NCBI GenBank assembly: GCA_943704425.1 | Contig: CALSCP010000733.1 | Coordinates: 65,872-129,871 of the forward strand | Length of the DNA stretch: 64,000 nucleotides | DNA from: Ministeria vibrans ATCC 50519 | Taxonomy: Eukaryota > Opisthokonta > Filasterea | Direction of reading: 5' to 3' | Shown: in pieces, positions 26,601-38,737 of the stretch | How positions within the stretch are numbered: position 1 is the first letter of the stretch | Layout of the letters: each line of letters opens with the position of its first letter | Made by a program: the position numbers and the translations under genes | The notes under the pieces: model-generated | Seen by the model: the letters and a program-made list of their open reading frames with translations, nothing else | The model's database searches: none | Told to the model about the DNA's origin: nothing

Positions 26601-29541
26601 GTGGCCGCATCCACCACACTCGCGACCGTCAAGCGACACGTTCGCTCCATTCTTTTGTCCAACGCCGGTCGTTTTTTCACACCTGACGAACTTTGCAGTG
26701 AGTTTTCCACCGCCTCCCGTGGTGTTGACCTAAACGCAGTCGCCCTCGCTATGGGCTACGACTCCCTTCGCTCCTTCCTTCTCGATGGCCTTAGTGACCT
26801 CTTTGTGTACACCATGGGCGAAGACAAACGCGCGCGCTTTTCGGCCGCCGCCTCGTTCGGTCCTGTGCCCGTCGCCGGCGGCCCCGTGCCCACCATCAAG
26901 ATCGAGCCGGCCATTCGTCTAGCGGCCATTGCCGCTCTCACCAGTGCCGGTCCGGCGGGCCTCGTGCAGTCGGATCTCATTCGTCGTTGTGAACTCCAGC
27001 GCAACACCTTTGCTAAGCTCGCCGCCAAGCACAACATTTCCATTCGCGAAGTCCTCCTGCGCTCCATGTGTGACATTATTGTTGTCAAGCAGGCGTCGCC
27101 CAACAAATGGTACTACATGCTCCGGTCTTCCGACCCCACCGCCTCCTCGGCGTCGTCGTCGACCACGTCAAATAGTGCTGCTCCCAAATCTAGCAAGGAC
27201 GGCATGGCGCTGTCGCGTGACCACTTGCCCAAGGTGCCACCCGCCTACGATGTGAAATTGGTACTCGACGAGTGCGATGCGCTTGTTCCTGAGAAACACG
27301 CCGTTGCCAGCGGTGTTTGTGCCATTGCGTGTCAGCTGGCACGTCTGTCCGGCTCCGAACACGACGATGCCGAGGCGCGCATGCGCGTGTGCATGGTACA
27401 GGTGTTTGTCGAGGCAGTCGAGCCCGCTTATCCTTTGGCGTCCTGCTACCTCTTTGACGTGGTCGACTCGACCGACCTTGGGGCGGGTCTGTCCATACCT
27501 TTGCGTTCGCTCTGTGCCAACGAGGCTGTTGTCAAGGTGTTTCACAGCGCCGTCAACGTGGCCATTCCGCTTTTCTACCAGCTCAACGTCACTTTTAAGA
27601 ATGTATTCGACACGGACGCCGCCGCTCAAATGATCCAGTCGCTGCGCAGTGCCGACGTTGTTGCAAGCACGGCTGTGTCGGTGGCGAGCGCCGACAAGTG
27701 GCGTTCGGCTGTCAGTCTCAATTGCTTGGGTGTGCCGCTGAATAGCGCCCTCGACGACTGCGGATGTGCTCAGCAGACGAGACCCGGTAGTGCTGTCGTG
27801 GCCCAAGAGTCACCAGACTTTTGGCAGAGGCAGCGTCCCCTGACGACCATCATGGTCGAGGAGGCGTGCGGCAACGCCACGTCGCTTCTTCTCCTGTATC
27901 GTCACCAGCGAGTCCTCGTGCAACAAGCTGCCCTCGAGTCGCTCTCGCTCGTCTCGCACACCCGTGCTGGTACCTTTGTATCCTCGAGTTCGACGCGCGC
28001 CAAGGCAGTCCGACGTGTGCAGCAGACGTACTCGCAGCGCCGATTGCGCGCCTCTCGCTGGCAGTCGGTCGCGCCCTCGTCACCCGTGCCGGTGCGTCTC
28101 ACGCAATGCATGCGATTTGGCTCTCGTTCGCAATTTGAGTTTCGAGCACCCGCGCCCACCGTCAACGTTCCCAAGACTGTGCCCTTTCCTCCCTCCCAAC
28201 GCCCAACCATGTTTGGTGTGCCTCCTCTGAACAAGGATGTGGAATTTGAGGCGCTCCTTAATGTCCTGCCCAAGCGTGTTGAAGTTGCGTTGCGTCTTCA
28301 TCGCGAACGTGTGACGCGCATTGTCTTTGACGTGACCGACGCTCACGTGATGCACATGTGCGACGGTACAACCGTGCCTCTCACTTCGACCACGTTTGGA
28401 AGTGCTGCCGCGAGCTCGCTTGTCGTCGACGCCGTCCAGCTGCTGCAAAACGAGTACCAGCGCACGGGCGGTGATGCCTATAGTCTTTTCGCCTCCGACG
28501 ACTCCGCATGGATCCCGAAAACTCTCCACCGTATCACCGTGACGCGCAACGACGCCGACGAGATCACTCAACTCATTTACCATGTGCGGCGCAGTGTCGC
28601 CGGCATTGCCGTGCTGCTGCAAGACCTCATTGCCGATCTCATTGTCACGCCGGCGCATCGCGCCGCCTCCATTGCCCCCAAGGCCTTTCTGGTGCTCGGA
28701 AGTGACTTGGAAGGTATCAATTTATATTCATAATAACATTATTATTATTATTTTTAGACTAATAATAAAAATATAATAATAATAATAATAATTATTATTA
28801 TTATTTTTATTTTATCAGTAATATTCGTGACTGACTTTTTTTTTNNNNNNNNNNTTTTTTTGCAGCGCGAAGTGATTTGCTGCGTGAAATTGGACGGGAA
28901 TTGATTGAGCGTCACCACAAGAATGTGGTTGTGCTGGATGCGTACTCGTTTGTTGGCGGTCATCCCAATGTGCCGCATGCCTCAGTGCGCTCTGCTCGTC
29001 GTGTCGCCGTCAAAGACCCCAAACATCTCGTACTTTCAAACGTCTTTTCTATTGTGACGAGCACCAATCATAACATTGCTATTCTTTATTGTTTTTCTTA
29101 ATGTGCTAGTCTACGGCAATTATGGACACGGCACGCAATTTCCGAGGAGACGTGATGATTGTGGACGAGATTATGTGTGAAGCGGACGCGCGAGCTCTTG
29201 TGAGTGTGATTCAGCAGGGAGTGGCGGTGGTGGCAACGGTGGGTGTCCATAGTCTGGCACAGCTTTTGTCGGCGCCCGGGCAGGGGGTGCGTGCGCTTAT
29301 TGGCGATGTGGACGTGACGGCGTCGTCGGCAAGCAAGACACTGCATCGTCTGCACACGCCCGCTGTGTCCGCGGCCGTCGAGGTGCTCGACTACAACAAC
29401 TACAGGGTGCACACGGACGTGCTGCGCTCTGTCGAGGAGATTATTCAGGGCCGCGAAGTGCCCGTCCAGACACGCTGGTCTCCCTCTCCCACCGGCAACC
29501 CCTCCTACGTCCAGTTTGCAACGCCCGACGCCGCATTATGA
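23639..29541 (+). CDS. SpoIIIAA/Ycf45-type ATPase-like protein with EXD1-like region; P-loop lost
   Basis: Exons 23639-23822, 23971-28713, 28866-29029 and 29110-29541; 1840 residues. From the N-terminus: a Pro/Ala-rich start, acidic repeats, several winged-helix-like segments of about 70 residues (near 235, 682, 817, 947 and 1044), and a region (about 1154-1280) resembling the 3'-5' exonuclease fold of EXD1, with YLFDVV, VVKVFHSAVN and NVFDTDAA. From about 1484 the C-terminus matches the SpoIIIAA/Ycf45 family: LHRITVTRNDADEIT, a P-loop position, VVVLDAYSFVGGHPNVPHAS, and Walker B VMIVDEI. At the P-loop, GxPGVGKTT is replaced over the same length by GSDLEARSD. The exonuclease acidic residues also appear to be missing. 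It is probably a nucleic-acid-binding protein built from inactive enzyme folds. The donor at 29042 is an alternative to 29030 (adds 4 residues). Confidence 0.82.
24111..24260 (+). repeat. 75-nt in-frame duplication in the acidic N-terminal region
   Basis: Two nearly identical 75-nt units begin at 24111 and 24186. They encode the 25-residue segment IAAGIVDDLLDGLGAEDG plus an acidic linker. The near identity of the copies points to a recent duplication. Confidence 0.9.
28845..28854. other. Assembly gap (10 N) inside an intron
   Basis: Ten N lie between two T-runs in the intron 28714-28865. The flanking exons join in frame and align at full length with the ATPase family, so no coding sequence appears to be missing. 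The true gap length is unknown; the surrounding ATT/AAT and poly-T repeats explain the failed assembly. Confidence 0.95.
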
Positions 29542-29664
29542 GAAAAATTGTAGTACAATTCGGATTGTGTTTATTTTTCATAAATGTGTGGTGCACTTTA
29601 TTACAATTGGTTTGTCCGACGTCGCAGTATAAGAAAGACTGTAGTAAAATTCGGACATGGTGCG

Positions 29665-31317
29665 TCAACAAGCGACACCCCACTGAGGCTTCGGGCTGGT
29701 CCAAGCAGTTGTGCCTGTGTCAAACAAGTCGGGCTTCGACGCAAAGCGGGTGACGCACCAGGCCGACAAGTCGTGGTTAAACTGCGATGCATTGGCGAGC
29801 ATCTGCGTCAAATCATCACCCTACGTCCATTTTCGTTGCAGTGGCATGCGCATCGAGTGTTCATCATACCGACCGCACGTCCCATCCGCTAATGTCACGA
29901 TTAAAGCTCGCCGCTTTATAAAAGGTACTTGCAAAGGTGATCACCTACGAAGAGAAAGAGAAGAGAGGGAGTTCAGCGAGAGAGGTCGCGAGCGATACGG
30001 ACAACTGACACTCTGTGTGTTCCAAGACTCAACGGATCCATTGAAGTTGGTAGCGCCAGAAAACATAGAGCCAAGATCAGTCGCCTACATGTGAATGTGT
30101 GTAATGATCTTGAGGCATACGAATGCGAGACAGTTGTACCTGAGACATATCCCACGTGTGCAGATCGCCATTAAATTGCTCGGCATTCTCAAACATGGAG
30201 CGGAAGGAGAGTGGCCCCGCGACCGACCACTGGTGGAGGTCGGTCTGGTTGAAGACGGCGCAGTCGCGAAAAGTAGAGTGAAAGCTTGTCACTTGCGAGA
30301 CTTTCCACGAGCCGACAGGATGATTGAATTTGCGGCAGCTACGGAATGTCGAGCGCAGTGTTGTCACCTGAATAAAGAAAAATAAATATAAATTAATAGC
30401 ATGTGAAGATAAAATGAGAAATGGGTCCCTGTCCAAGTAGGCAAGTACCAAAGAGAAAGGAAGAAGACCTGGAAGACAAACAAACAAAAAAGTGTGTTAA
30501 TACCTTTCGTGTGTCCCAATCTGCCAGATTCTGATTGAAACTTTCCGAGTTTTCAAAGGTCTCCTCGAGCGAAGTAATCTAGAAAGGTAGTGCACAGACG
30601 ATCAGACGAGCACATCAGCGGTGGCGTGCGTTGCACCTGCGACACATCCCACGCATTGAGGTTGCCTTCCACTCCAATGCCCGTGTGTTTGAATGAGCGG
30701 TACAGCGTCGTGACGCCTGCAAGATTGAGTCGGTCTGTCGCAAGGATGCGCATGAAGAAACACCCCCAGAAGTGCTCGCCGCCGTCCCCTAGACGAAGAG
30801 GACCCCACTGATCAACCGATATGAGCTTCAGTCGGTCTCCGCCGCTGGAGAAGCGCCATCCTTCAATGGTCCCGTTGATTCGAATGGTGTACGAATTGGG
30901 CGAAGGAAAGATGTGCAGCGATTGATTGAAGTGCGTCACGCGCACGACGGGGCTTCCGTCGCCAAAGTCCACGTCAAAGTCGTATGTGCCGTTTGCGTGC
31001 AGCGGAAGCTGGATCGAGCGCGAGTCGGATGCGCCTGTGTTGTCCGTTGTCCACGTCGATATGAAGTGCGTTGCGTCCGGCTCTGGCGGCGTCTCCAGCG
31101 CCGCAACGCGCGCCTCAATCGCCGCAAGACGGTTGGTGAGCGCCGACTCGGTCAACACCGCTGCGTTGTTGACGTAGAGACCCCCGGTGACGGCTACACG
31201 GCCCGCCGAGATCAGCAGATCGCCGTGCGCCGTCGACGCCACAAACGGATCGTCGTCAGCGCACGCCAACCCCAGTGTGTGTGCCACTAGAAGTACAAAC
31301 ACCGTTGACACGTGCAT
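29665..31317 (-). CDS. Secreted DUF285 (BspA-like) repeat protein, 429 residues
   Basis: Exons 31317-30637, 30578-30504, 30367-30140, 30084-30010, 29944-29870 and 29820-29665. The N-terminus MHVSTVFVLLVAHTLGLACA is a signal peptide. A short helical stretch follows, then a beta-sandwich module with DFGDGSPVVRVTHF, and then about seven DUF285 repeats (MF..A..FNG.L..WD.S). The end matches the usual cap of the family: a Trp-Cys pair, FDTGTTAWT and a final WGVAC. All five introns are phase 0 and four exons hold exactly one 25-residue repeat or a simple multiple. Introns are as short as 49 nt. The DUF285 family is known from surface proteins of bacteria and protists; adhesion or matrix binding is inferred. 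It lies in tandem with the larger DUF285 gene to the right. Confidence 0.85.
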
Positions 31318-31465
31318 ATCGAACTGCAGTTGAAGAAACTAAATAAAAATTAATTAGAAAAAATAGTATTGATCAGTGAGTGAGTGTCATCGAAAGTATT
31401 CGTGATCATAAATATCATCACAGTAAAATAATTATAGTATTTCAAAATAAACACAGTCATAGTCT

Positions 31466-32197
31466 TTACGTATCACACCCTGCAAAACTCGGCTGTGCCA
31501 AAGTCCAACTGGACGCACCGCTTGAAAACGAATTCGGCTTCGAGCTGATGAGCGGGAAACACCAAGCGCCAAGGTCCCTATTGAACGACGTTGCATCCTG
31601 GAACATGCCAGACGCATACTCCACCGTGACTGGGCGCCAGCTGGAGATGTCCCCGTTAAACGCATAGGCAGCATAAAACATGGACACAGTCCACTTGGCA
31701 CTGCTGGGCTTCCATGCACTCAGCCCGTTACCAACATACGCCGTTGCTCTGTTGAAGATGTTGGAGAAGTCCCGCACATTACTCACATCCCACTGGGATA
31801 AATTCCCATTGAACACCGCATTGTTATAGAATAGCTGTATCATATCAGTCGCGCTAACAGAAGGAATAGAAAGCGTGAGAGAGGCACAGACATATTAGAC
31901 AGACAGATAGACAGACAGAGTGTAAGAGATATTCGTTTGATTCTTACGCAGAGACATTCCACTGTGAGATATCGCCATCAAACAGGCTACTTGCAAACAC
32001 CTGCGACATGCGCCACACGGAACGAGTGTTCCATGTGCTTACAATGGGATTGCCCGCATTGTAGAACAGCCGGTTCATGTCCAATACTAAACCAACAACA
32101 GAAACAAACACAATCATAAGATGTAATAATAATAATAACAAGACGTAATAATAATAATAATAATAACAACAACAACAACAACAACAACAACAATAAC

Positions 32198-32259
<62 letters not shown>

Positions 32260-33472
32260 CAACAACAATAATAATAATAATAATAATAATAATCATAATA
32301 ATAATTATTATTATTCTTATTATTATTATTAGTTAGTTAGAAAATCGGATTTGTCTTGTTGTCTTTCACCATTTGACACGTCCCACTGGCTCAGGTCACC
32401 CGAGAAGGGAGTATCCTGGAAGGTGCGCTGCATGTTCGTGACCTGCCGCACATCCCACCCAGACAGGTCGACTGCGCCATCAAACGACGACCCGTCAAAC
32501 GTCGAAAAGAGCGAAGTCACACTGCACACGTAAGCAAATGGAGCGATTGGGTTTAGTAGCACACGCACACATACATACACATTTATATATATATACAGAG
32601 AGACACAGTATGAAGCACACGTGATGAACACAGATTGATTGAGTGCACTCACTCACACAATCAATCTATCACTTTACTCACGAATCACTCACTCATACTC
32701 ACACAGTACTTCGCACTCACACACACTTGTTCACTCACCTTGACGTATTCCACGACGACACATCTCCGTTGAAGACCGATGCGCTCTTAAACACTTTTTC
32801 AAGGGATCTCACGCCACCAATGCGGAAACTCGCCAGAGACGAGTCAAAAACTGACGCACCCTCAAACATGCTGGTCATTTGCTGGAGACTATCCGTCTCC
32901 CACTGCGACAGATCATCATCAAAACTGCTTGCCAAGTGGAACATTCCTCTCATCGACACAACCCTACGAACACCAATGAAATTACGGAGTAGTGCTATAT
33001 CAGCTGACAAGGCTCTCTTTCTCGCTCTCGACTCTCACCTCTTGACATTCCACTGCGCGACTCCCGACTGAATTCCCGAATTTTGGAACATCTCTTGCAT
33101 GTCCGTCACCTGAAAAAGAAAGAGTTTGAGATGAGCAATACCGATGAGCATCATAATTGATTCGATGTTCGATGACCTGTGCCGTGTCCCAGCAGTTCAT
33201 CGGCTGATTGTACTGTGTGGCACTGTCAAACATTCCCTTCATACTCACAACGCTATCAACACAATTGTCAGCTCAGAACACACATACACTGACATTGGCA
33301 TTTTCTTTCTTCTTTTTCTTACTTGGCAGTGTTAAACGAGCACAACATCTGGTTAAAAACTCCCGCTCCGGAAAAGAGCTCTTCTATTGTGGTTACTCTG
33401 CAGACACAACATGAGACAATACACAGACACACATACAGATCGATTAAACACATACACAATGGACACAAAATT

Positions 33473-33558
<86 letters not shown>

Positions 33559-35193
33559 CTTCCACACAACACAATATATAGTGTATACTGGATGGTATTA
33601 AAGGGCACCGTCGCATTGAAAACAGCGGCGTTCTTCAGCATGGCCTTCATCGACTGGCACGACTGCAGTTCCCAACCTCCCAGATCCACATTGAAGCGCG
33701 ATCTTGGAGTTTTCACGGAAAACATTGCAAACTGACCGCCAGTAAGAACATCCTCAATGAGCCCCTCAAAGATACTGGCAACAGACCTGACATGGCGCAC
33801 GTCCCACATCGCAAGCGACGCAGCCGAGTCGAGCGGCGCATGACGAAACGCGCATGATAAATTGGCTGGAATATTTGTCAGTGCCTGCGGATCCGAAATC
33901 ACATCGAGATGTGTGCATCCGTCAAAATAACCTCCACTCTCGCCAAGACGCAGTGCTGTGCCCCACTGCACAATATCAGTGAGCACCGGCGCATCTGCAT
34001 TCCCTTGAAACGCCCAACCCTCCAGGGTACCCTGCGTCACCACCGTGAACACGTCGCCTGTGCCCGTGCCATACACATGCGTCGCTCGCGTATCGTTCCA
34101 CGACGTCACCGTGTCCGACATGCCGTCACCCCACTGGACTGTGAACGAGTACACTGCGCCTGCCTGTGCCACAAGTGGGAGACGCACAGTCCGTGGCGTC
34201 GCTGCGTACGTCACGTTCCACACTGTCACAAAGGCATCGGACGGATACGGCAGTGCCGTCGCGCATTCTGCACCGCCAAAGTCTGCCGTGCACGCACACG
34301 AATAGCTCAAAATGGTGTTGCTGCCCACCACATTCGAACACGTTCCGTTGTTCAGGCACGGATTGCTCGCACACTAGGTAGACAAAACGATCAGTAGTTA
34401 TCATGTCTCTCCTTGTGGTTTTCCCATACCGGATCAACCTCGGTGCATGTTGTCCCAGTGTATCCTGCTGGACAGGTGCACCGAAAGGTAGTGCTTTCAT
34501 TTGCTGCGATCTCGGAACACACTGCGCCCTGACTGCACGGCGAGCTCCCGCACTGCAGACGACCAGAAGAAGCACAAACAAAGAAGAACACGTCAGCTAC
34601 TACACAGACCAACCATCATGCTGTAGACAAGAGTCGTCTTACGACATCCATTTCCTGACAGCGCACTCCAGAATAGAGTGGAGGGCAGGAGCAGTTGAAC
34701 GAGTGCCAGTTGTCAGAGGAGCAGACGCCACTGTGGAGACACGGCGACGAGTCGCACGCCGTAATTGCTTGGCAACTGCAGCTCGATAGCTGTGACTCCA
34801 GAAGCACCACACGCGCCGAGAGCTGCGTCGTTTGGTGAAGGACAAAGAGCAAAATATAAAACAAACAAAGAAGCAAACAAAACATTGTCGTTATGTTATG
34901 GTGTTGCCACAATTTGGTCGTACGTCGGCCGAAACGGCGAGTAGCTGCTGGATTTGCTGCGCAGTTATCACCACGTCACCAAGACGCAACGTGTTCGGCG
35001 TAAGCTCGGCCGTTTGCGACTGGGGATCGCTGCGTTGAGTGTGGTTGCGCGGAATGAGTTTCAACGAATCCGCTCGCACCACCGTCGAATCCGAATCACG
35101 CGCCACCAACACTGTGCCGGGGGTCGACAATGACCCAGACCACTCTTGGCCACGGCTGAAGGCGAACAGGGTAAACACCAATAAAATCTTCAT
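31466..35193 (-). CDS. Secreted EGF-DUF285 protein, 827 residues
   Basis: Eleven exons: 35193-34924, 34822-34643, 34552-34430, 34373-33589, 33397-33323, 33252-33177, 33109-33039, 32963-32739, 32521-32370, 32086-31948 and 31853-31466. A signal peptide (MKILLVFTLFAFSRG) and a short helical region precede three EGF-like domains, for example CDSSPCLHSGVCS and CTCPAGYTGTTC. Next comes a beta-sandwich module with the motif VQWGDG, shared with the neighbouring gene, and then about a dozen DUF285 repeats. The C-terminal cap includes WTLAQPSFAGC. EGF exons are phase 0; repeat exons mix phases 0, 1 and 2. Introns carry long CA and AAT microsatellites. No transmembrane segment is seen, so it is probably released or matrix-bound. 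The paralogue downstream has the same layout without EGF domains. Confidence 0.85.
32128..32332. repeat. AAT/AAC trinucleotide microsatellite in an intron
   Basis: About 200 nt of AAT units with an AAC-rich patch near 32164-32192 and another near 32256-32268. It fills most of the intron between exons 9 and 10 of the EGF-DUF285 gene. Long Leu and Ile frames across it are translation artefacts. Confidence 0.95.
33475..33557. repeat. CA dinucleotide microsatellite in an intron
   Basis: About 40 perfect CA units inside intron 4 of the EGF-DUF285 gene (GT units on the coding strand), close to the 33588 donor. The poly-Val/Cys and poly-Thr/His frames that run through it are not genes. Confidence 0.97.
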
Positions 35194-35202
35194 ACGAAAA
35201 AG

Positions 35203-35267
<65 letters not shown>

Positions 35268-35273
35268 TATTAT
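35203..35273. repeat. AAT microsatellite in a divergent intergenic region
   Basis: About 22 AAT units between the start codons of the EGF-DUF285 gene (35193, minus) and the coiled-coil gene (35326, plus). The whole shared 5' region is only 132 nt, so repeat length could affect both promoters. Confidence 0.95.
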
Positions 35274-35325
35274 TGGAAATGTCTCCTTCTGACTTCTACT
35301 AAAAATAATTTTTTTATTTTTGAGT

Positions 35326-36225
35326 ATGTCTCGGAGGGGACACCAGCACGGTCCTGGTAGCTTGGGGCAAGGTGATTCAGGTCTCGAAATACTGCGATTT
35401 CGTGCAGTCCTGTGCTCATATCTTTCTCACGTAGACTTGAAGCTTCCTCGAATCGAGAAACGCCGCTACTCAACCTCGCTGATTGCCACTTCAAAATCAC
35501 TTCCACCCCCACGTCTATTGCCCCATGAGAGACCGCCCCCACGACCCAGGTTTTACAAATCGCCGCGAGAGGTTTCCTTGGCAACGCAACTTGCCTCCAA
35601 GCAAACGCGCTTGGTTGAACTCGAACAGCGACGCCTGTCGCTTCTGCAAGACTGTGATGACTTGCGAGTGCTCATCGACGAAATAGACGAACAGCTGAGT
35701 GCACGCGTCAGCGCCATTGCCACTCGTGAGGATCACGTTCGTCGCGAGGCAGCGCTGGTAATTGACAGGTTACGTCGTGAACGTGCCGCAGTGCGACAGG
35801 CGTGCGAAGAGGAAAGGCGTCTGCTCGAAAGAGACATTGAACAAACGTCGAACAACATTTGCTCGTCAAATGCACAGCTACGAGCCCTTCAGGCGGAATG
35901 GGACGAACTAGTCGACTATCGCGACCGACTCCAATATATTCTTGCAGACCAAATAGAGCAACTGAAAAAAGACGAAAGTGCACAAATACGACGTCACGAG
36001 TACTCGCTCAAGCGTCTCCACGAGCAATTCCAGCATGTCCGCGACCAGATTGAAGCAAGCACGCGTGAAACTGTTCAAAGGCGCGCCAAAGCCCTTGCGG
36101 AACGACTGGCCGACGCACTCCACCCTGACTACCACCGCATGGCCGCGCACAGCGCCCGCATGCAGCGTGAACTCACTCAGCACAAACAGCTTGCACTCCA
36201 ATTGCATAACACACAATCATCTTAA
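35326..36225 (+). CDS. Coiled-coil protein, 299 residues, unidentified
   Basis: A single-exon frame starting at the first in-frame ATG (the frame is open two codons further up, to a TTG). Residues 1-95 are basic and Pro-rich (for example PPPRLLPHERPPPRP). From about residue 95 to the end the sequence is strongly charged, rich in Glu, Arg, Gln and Leu, with heptad spacing that predicts a nearly continuous coiled coil. There is no signal peptide or membrane segment. Length and style would suit a cytoskeletal, centriolar or ciliary component, but I recognise no family signature. It is intronless, unlike its neighbours, and diverges from the EGF-DUF285 gene. Confidence 0.8.
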   Translation: MSRRGHQHGPGSLGQGDSGLEILRFRAVLCSYLSHVDLKLPRIEKRRYSTSLIATSKSLPPPRLLPHERPPPRPRFYKSPREVSLATQLASKQTRLVELEQRRLSLLQDCDDLRVLIDEIDEQLSARVSAIATREDHVRREAALVIDRLRRERAAVRQACEEERRLLERDIEQTSNNICSSNAQLRALQAEWDELVDYRDRLQYILADQIEQLKKDESAQIRRHEYSLKRLHEQFQHVRDQIEASTRETVQRRAKALAERLADALHPDYHRMAAHSARMQRELTQHKQLALQLHNTQSS

Positions 36226-36304
36226 AATCAATACGTCTTACACCATAATGATAATAAAATATATATTTTTATTAATTTTATAATAATACTAATAATAATA
36301 ATAA

Positions 36305-38570
36305 TTACGTTTTCTTCTGTTCAAACTTCTCGACTGTCTTTGCCAGAAACTTGTGCGACCCTCGAAGCTACAATCTCAAACATGAGTACAACATTTCAAA
36401 TAATCACACCTGAACTCTCTGACCTGTAAGGCTGAATTATGGCACTGAAAGTACTGATCGCGCGACATTTTGTCGCGAGAGCACTCCTGCGGATGCCACG
36501 CATGGAACAGCGCCGGATCCACTGCACGCGTCACATTCAACTATAGCATGTACATTGGTCAACCTTTCATCTCAATTTACAGCAGAGTGTTTTTTCGTCT
36601 GTCTGCGTGTGTGGGTGTGTGTGTGTGTGTGTGCTATGGACTTACGTTGGCCAACAGTAGGCGAGTCATCAAATCAACATCTTCACTTCCCCACCTGCAA
36701 AACAAGTGAATTCAAATCATATTCATTAATGTTTTGCTTTGGAATCTATTAAGCTTACCCCACAGGCAATTTCTTTGAGGTTTTGAGGAACCCCCCGACC
36801 ATATCATAATCCGACACAAAAATGCACAGCTGAGCAGAAACATTATAATTTATTTTCTTAGATTAGTTGAAACTTGCTCGGATCGTGCGCACGCGCCCTT
36901 TCTTTAGACCTACCATTCCGTAACCAAATGTTCGCCAAATGCCCCGCTCCTTGTCAACATCCGGTTCCTTTCCGTTGTACAAACTGCGGAGAAATCAAAC
37001 ATGAATAATGACTGTATCAACACACCCTCAGTTTTCTCGCTCTCCACACACACACACACACACTCTCTCTCTCTAACCTGAATAGAATAGGCGCGTACAC
37101 CCGCGAATTTCTCTTGGTGTTGGTTTGGCAACGCATCATAAAGCCCCGAAGTACAACCACATCCACATCGGCAAAGAAAAGCAACTGCACCACAGTAATT
37201 AGTATAATAATTATAATAATAATAATAATAATTATTATTATTAATATTATTATTGTTGTTTGTTTTTATGTATCTTACCGCCCTTTCACCAAACATCGTC
37301 TTCACATTTGACACTGCAGTCTCAATAGCAGTGGCCCTCGAGAAAGCATTCATTTCCTGGGCTACTTTAGATATAAACGCCAGAATTTTGGTCCTAAAAA
37401 GAAACAACGATAAAAACAAAACATGTCATACTAACTTTTTTTCGTATACTCTTCGGAAAAATCATGCAAAATCTTTGATGCTTCTTCCATGGAGGCATCG
37501 TCTCCCATATAGCCAACAAACACGCGAAACACTGATTTGGGTTCCGTTGACTGAAGCTCACGTAAGCGCATTAAAAATCTGGTGAAATTACGAATAATAA
37601 TAATTATTAGTATTAAGAAACAAAACCAAAACAGGTTTCTCTCTCACTTTTTCAGGGTTGGTAATCGCCCTGCCAATGGAATGACAATGTTCACCACCTC
37701 CACAGATAGATCAAGTTGATCAACATGAACCAGCTGCAACGCCGTAAAAGGTCGCACCAGCTCTACACGCACCGTCCCAATGCTTCCCTACACAACAACA
37801 ACAATAATAATCCACTACCACACAACACTGCACAACCCATCACCTCAATTCAAAAACGATTAATGATATTATTACTATAATTATAATAATGTAATGCACA
37901 ACCAACAATAATACAACACACGACACACAAACAAACACGCAACTCCATCCAATGTCAATGGCCAAGGCAAAAACATCGCATCGCACAACACAAACTCATA
38001 CCGTTTCAAAGACAATCTTCATGTACAAGACATAGTCGGTGCCGCGCTGGCGGTCCGTGTGCCGCTGTATGTGCTCAAGCGACACCAGCTCGCTCCCGCG
38101 AAAGCGCCCGTCGCCCTGAAGCAGCGCCATGGCCCTGTTCACCACGTCCTGCGTCTACACCGAATGCACGCAAAGCGCCGGGTTACGTGTGTGTCACAGC
38201 CCCCGCTTCCCCGAACCTCAATGCGATCTGCACCGCCCATCGTTCGCCGTGGTCTCTCGTCCGCCGCAAAATACACATAATTCGGAGTCACTGCATCCCA
38301 CACAGGCACGTCAACAGGCCGAGCTGGCTGGAAGGCTTCTGCTGGAGCACCGCCGCGTCCGTCGCTGCCCCCCCGACACGGACAGCACCGCTCTGCAACG
38401 ACAAAACACACACACACACACACACTCAACGTTTTCTCGCCCAACACACATTATATCGCACCATCCTCCGCTCCCAACGCCTGAATTAGAACCACCAACA
38501 GCACCAAGTTGCTGCACACAAGATAGAACACGACAGCTTGCTTGGACAGCAGCGTAAACGTCACCGCCAT
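36305..38570 (-). CDS. Chondroitin N-acetylgalactosaminyltransferase-like glycosyltransferase, 432 residues
   Basis: Twelve exons: 38570-38462, 38392-38217, 38154-38002, 37787-37648, 37578-37450, 37393-37279, 37184-37078, 36983-36914, 36829-36759, 36694-36646, 36540-36424 and 36367-36305. All phases close. An N-terminal hydrophobic segment (about residues 9-32) predicts a type II Golgi membrane protein. Catalytic landmarks of the CHGN family (Pfam PF05679 type) are LLFFADVDVVV with its DxD (about residues 280-282), RCQTNTKRNSRVYAPI, WGSEDVDLMTRLL, and a terminal FHAWHPQECS. Length and order match CSGALNACT-type enzymes, which transfer GalNAc to a glucuronic acid-containing chain; acceptor and donor here are inferred. 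It shares a 167-nt divergent promoter with the triple-domain glycosyltransferase gene, which suggests a joint role in polysaccharide synthesis. Confidence 0.87.
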
Positions 38571-38737
38571 GTCAGCATGAACGAAAAAAAATTAACAAGA
38601 CGTGCAAAGCAGATCTCAGACTTTGGAATAAATCGTCAAAGTGAACAATTCACCATTGTTAAACTAAATTTTCTTATCCTCTCCATCTTTTGCTCCGTGG
38701 CTGGTGTACACTCTTACTGGCGCATTGGATCCGCCTG
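38571..38737. promoter_or_regulatory. Divergent promoter of two glycosyltransferase genes
   Basis: The two start codons are 167 nt apart and point away from each other. The stretch is A/T-rich near 38575-38680 and contains no obvious TATA box. A bidirectional promoter serving both Golgi-type glycosyltransferases is inferred from spacing alone. Confidence 0.5.

Noticed and set aside
33353-33616. Poly-Val/Cys and poly-Thr/His frames
   Set aside because: Translations of a CA microsatellite within an intron.
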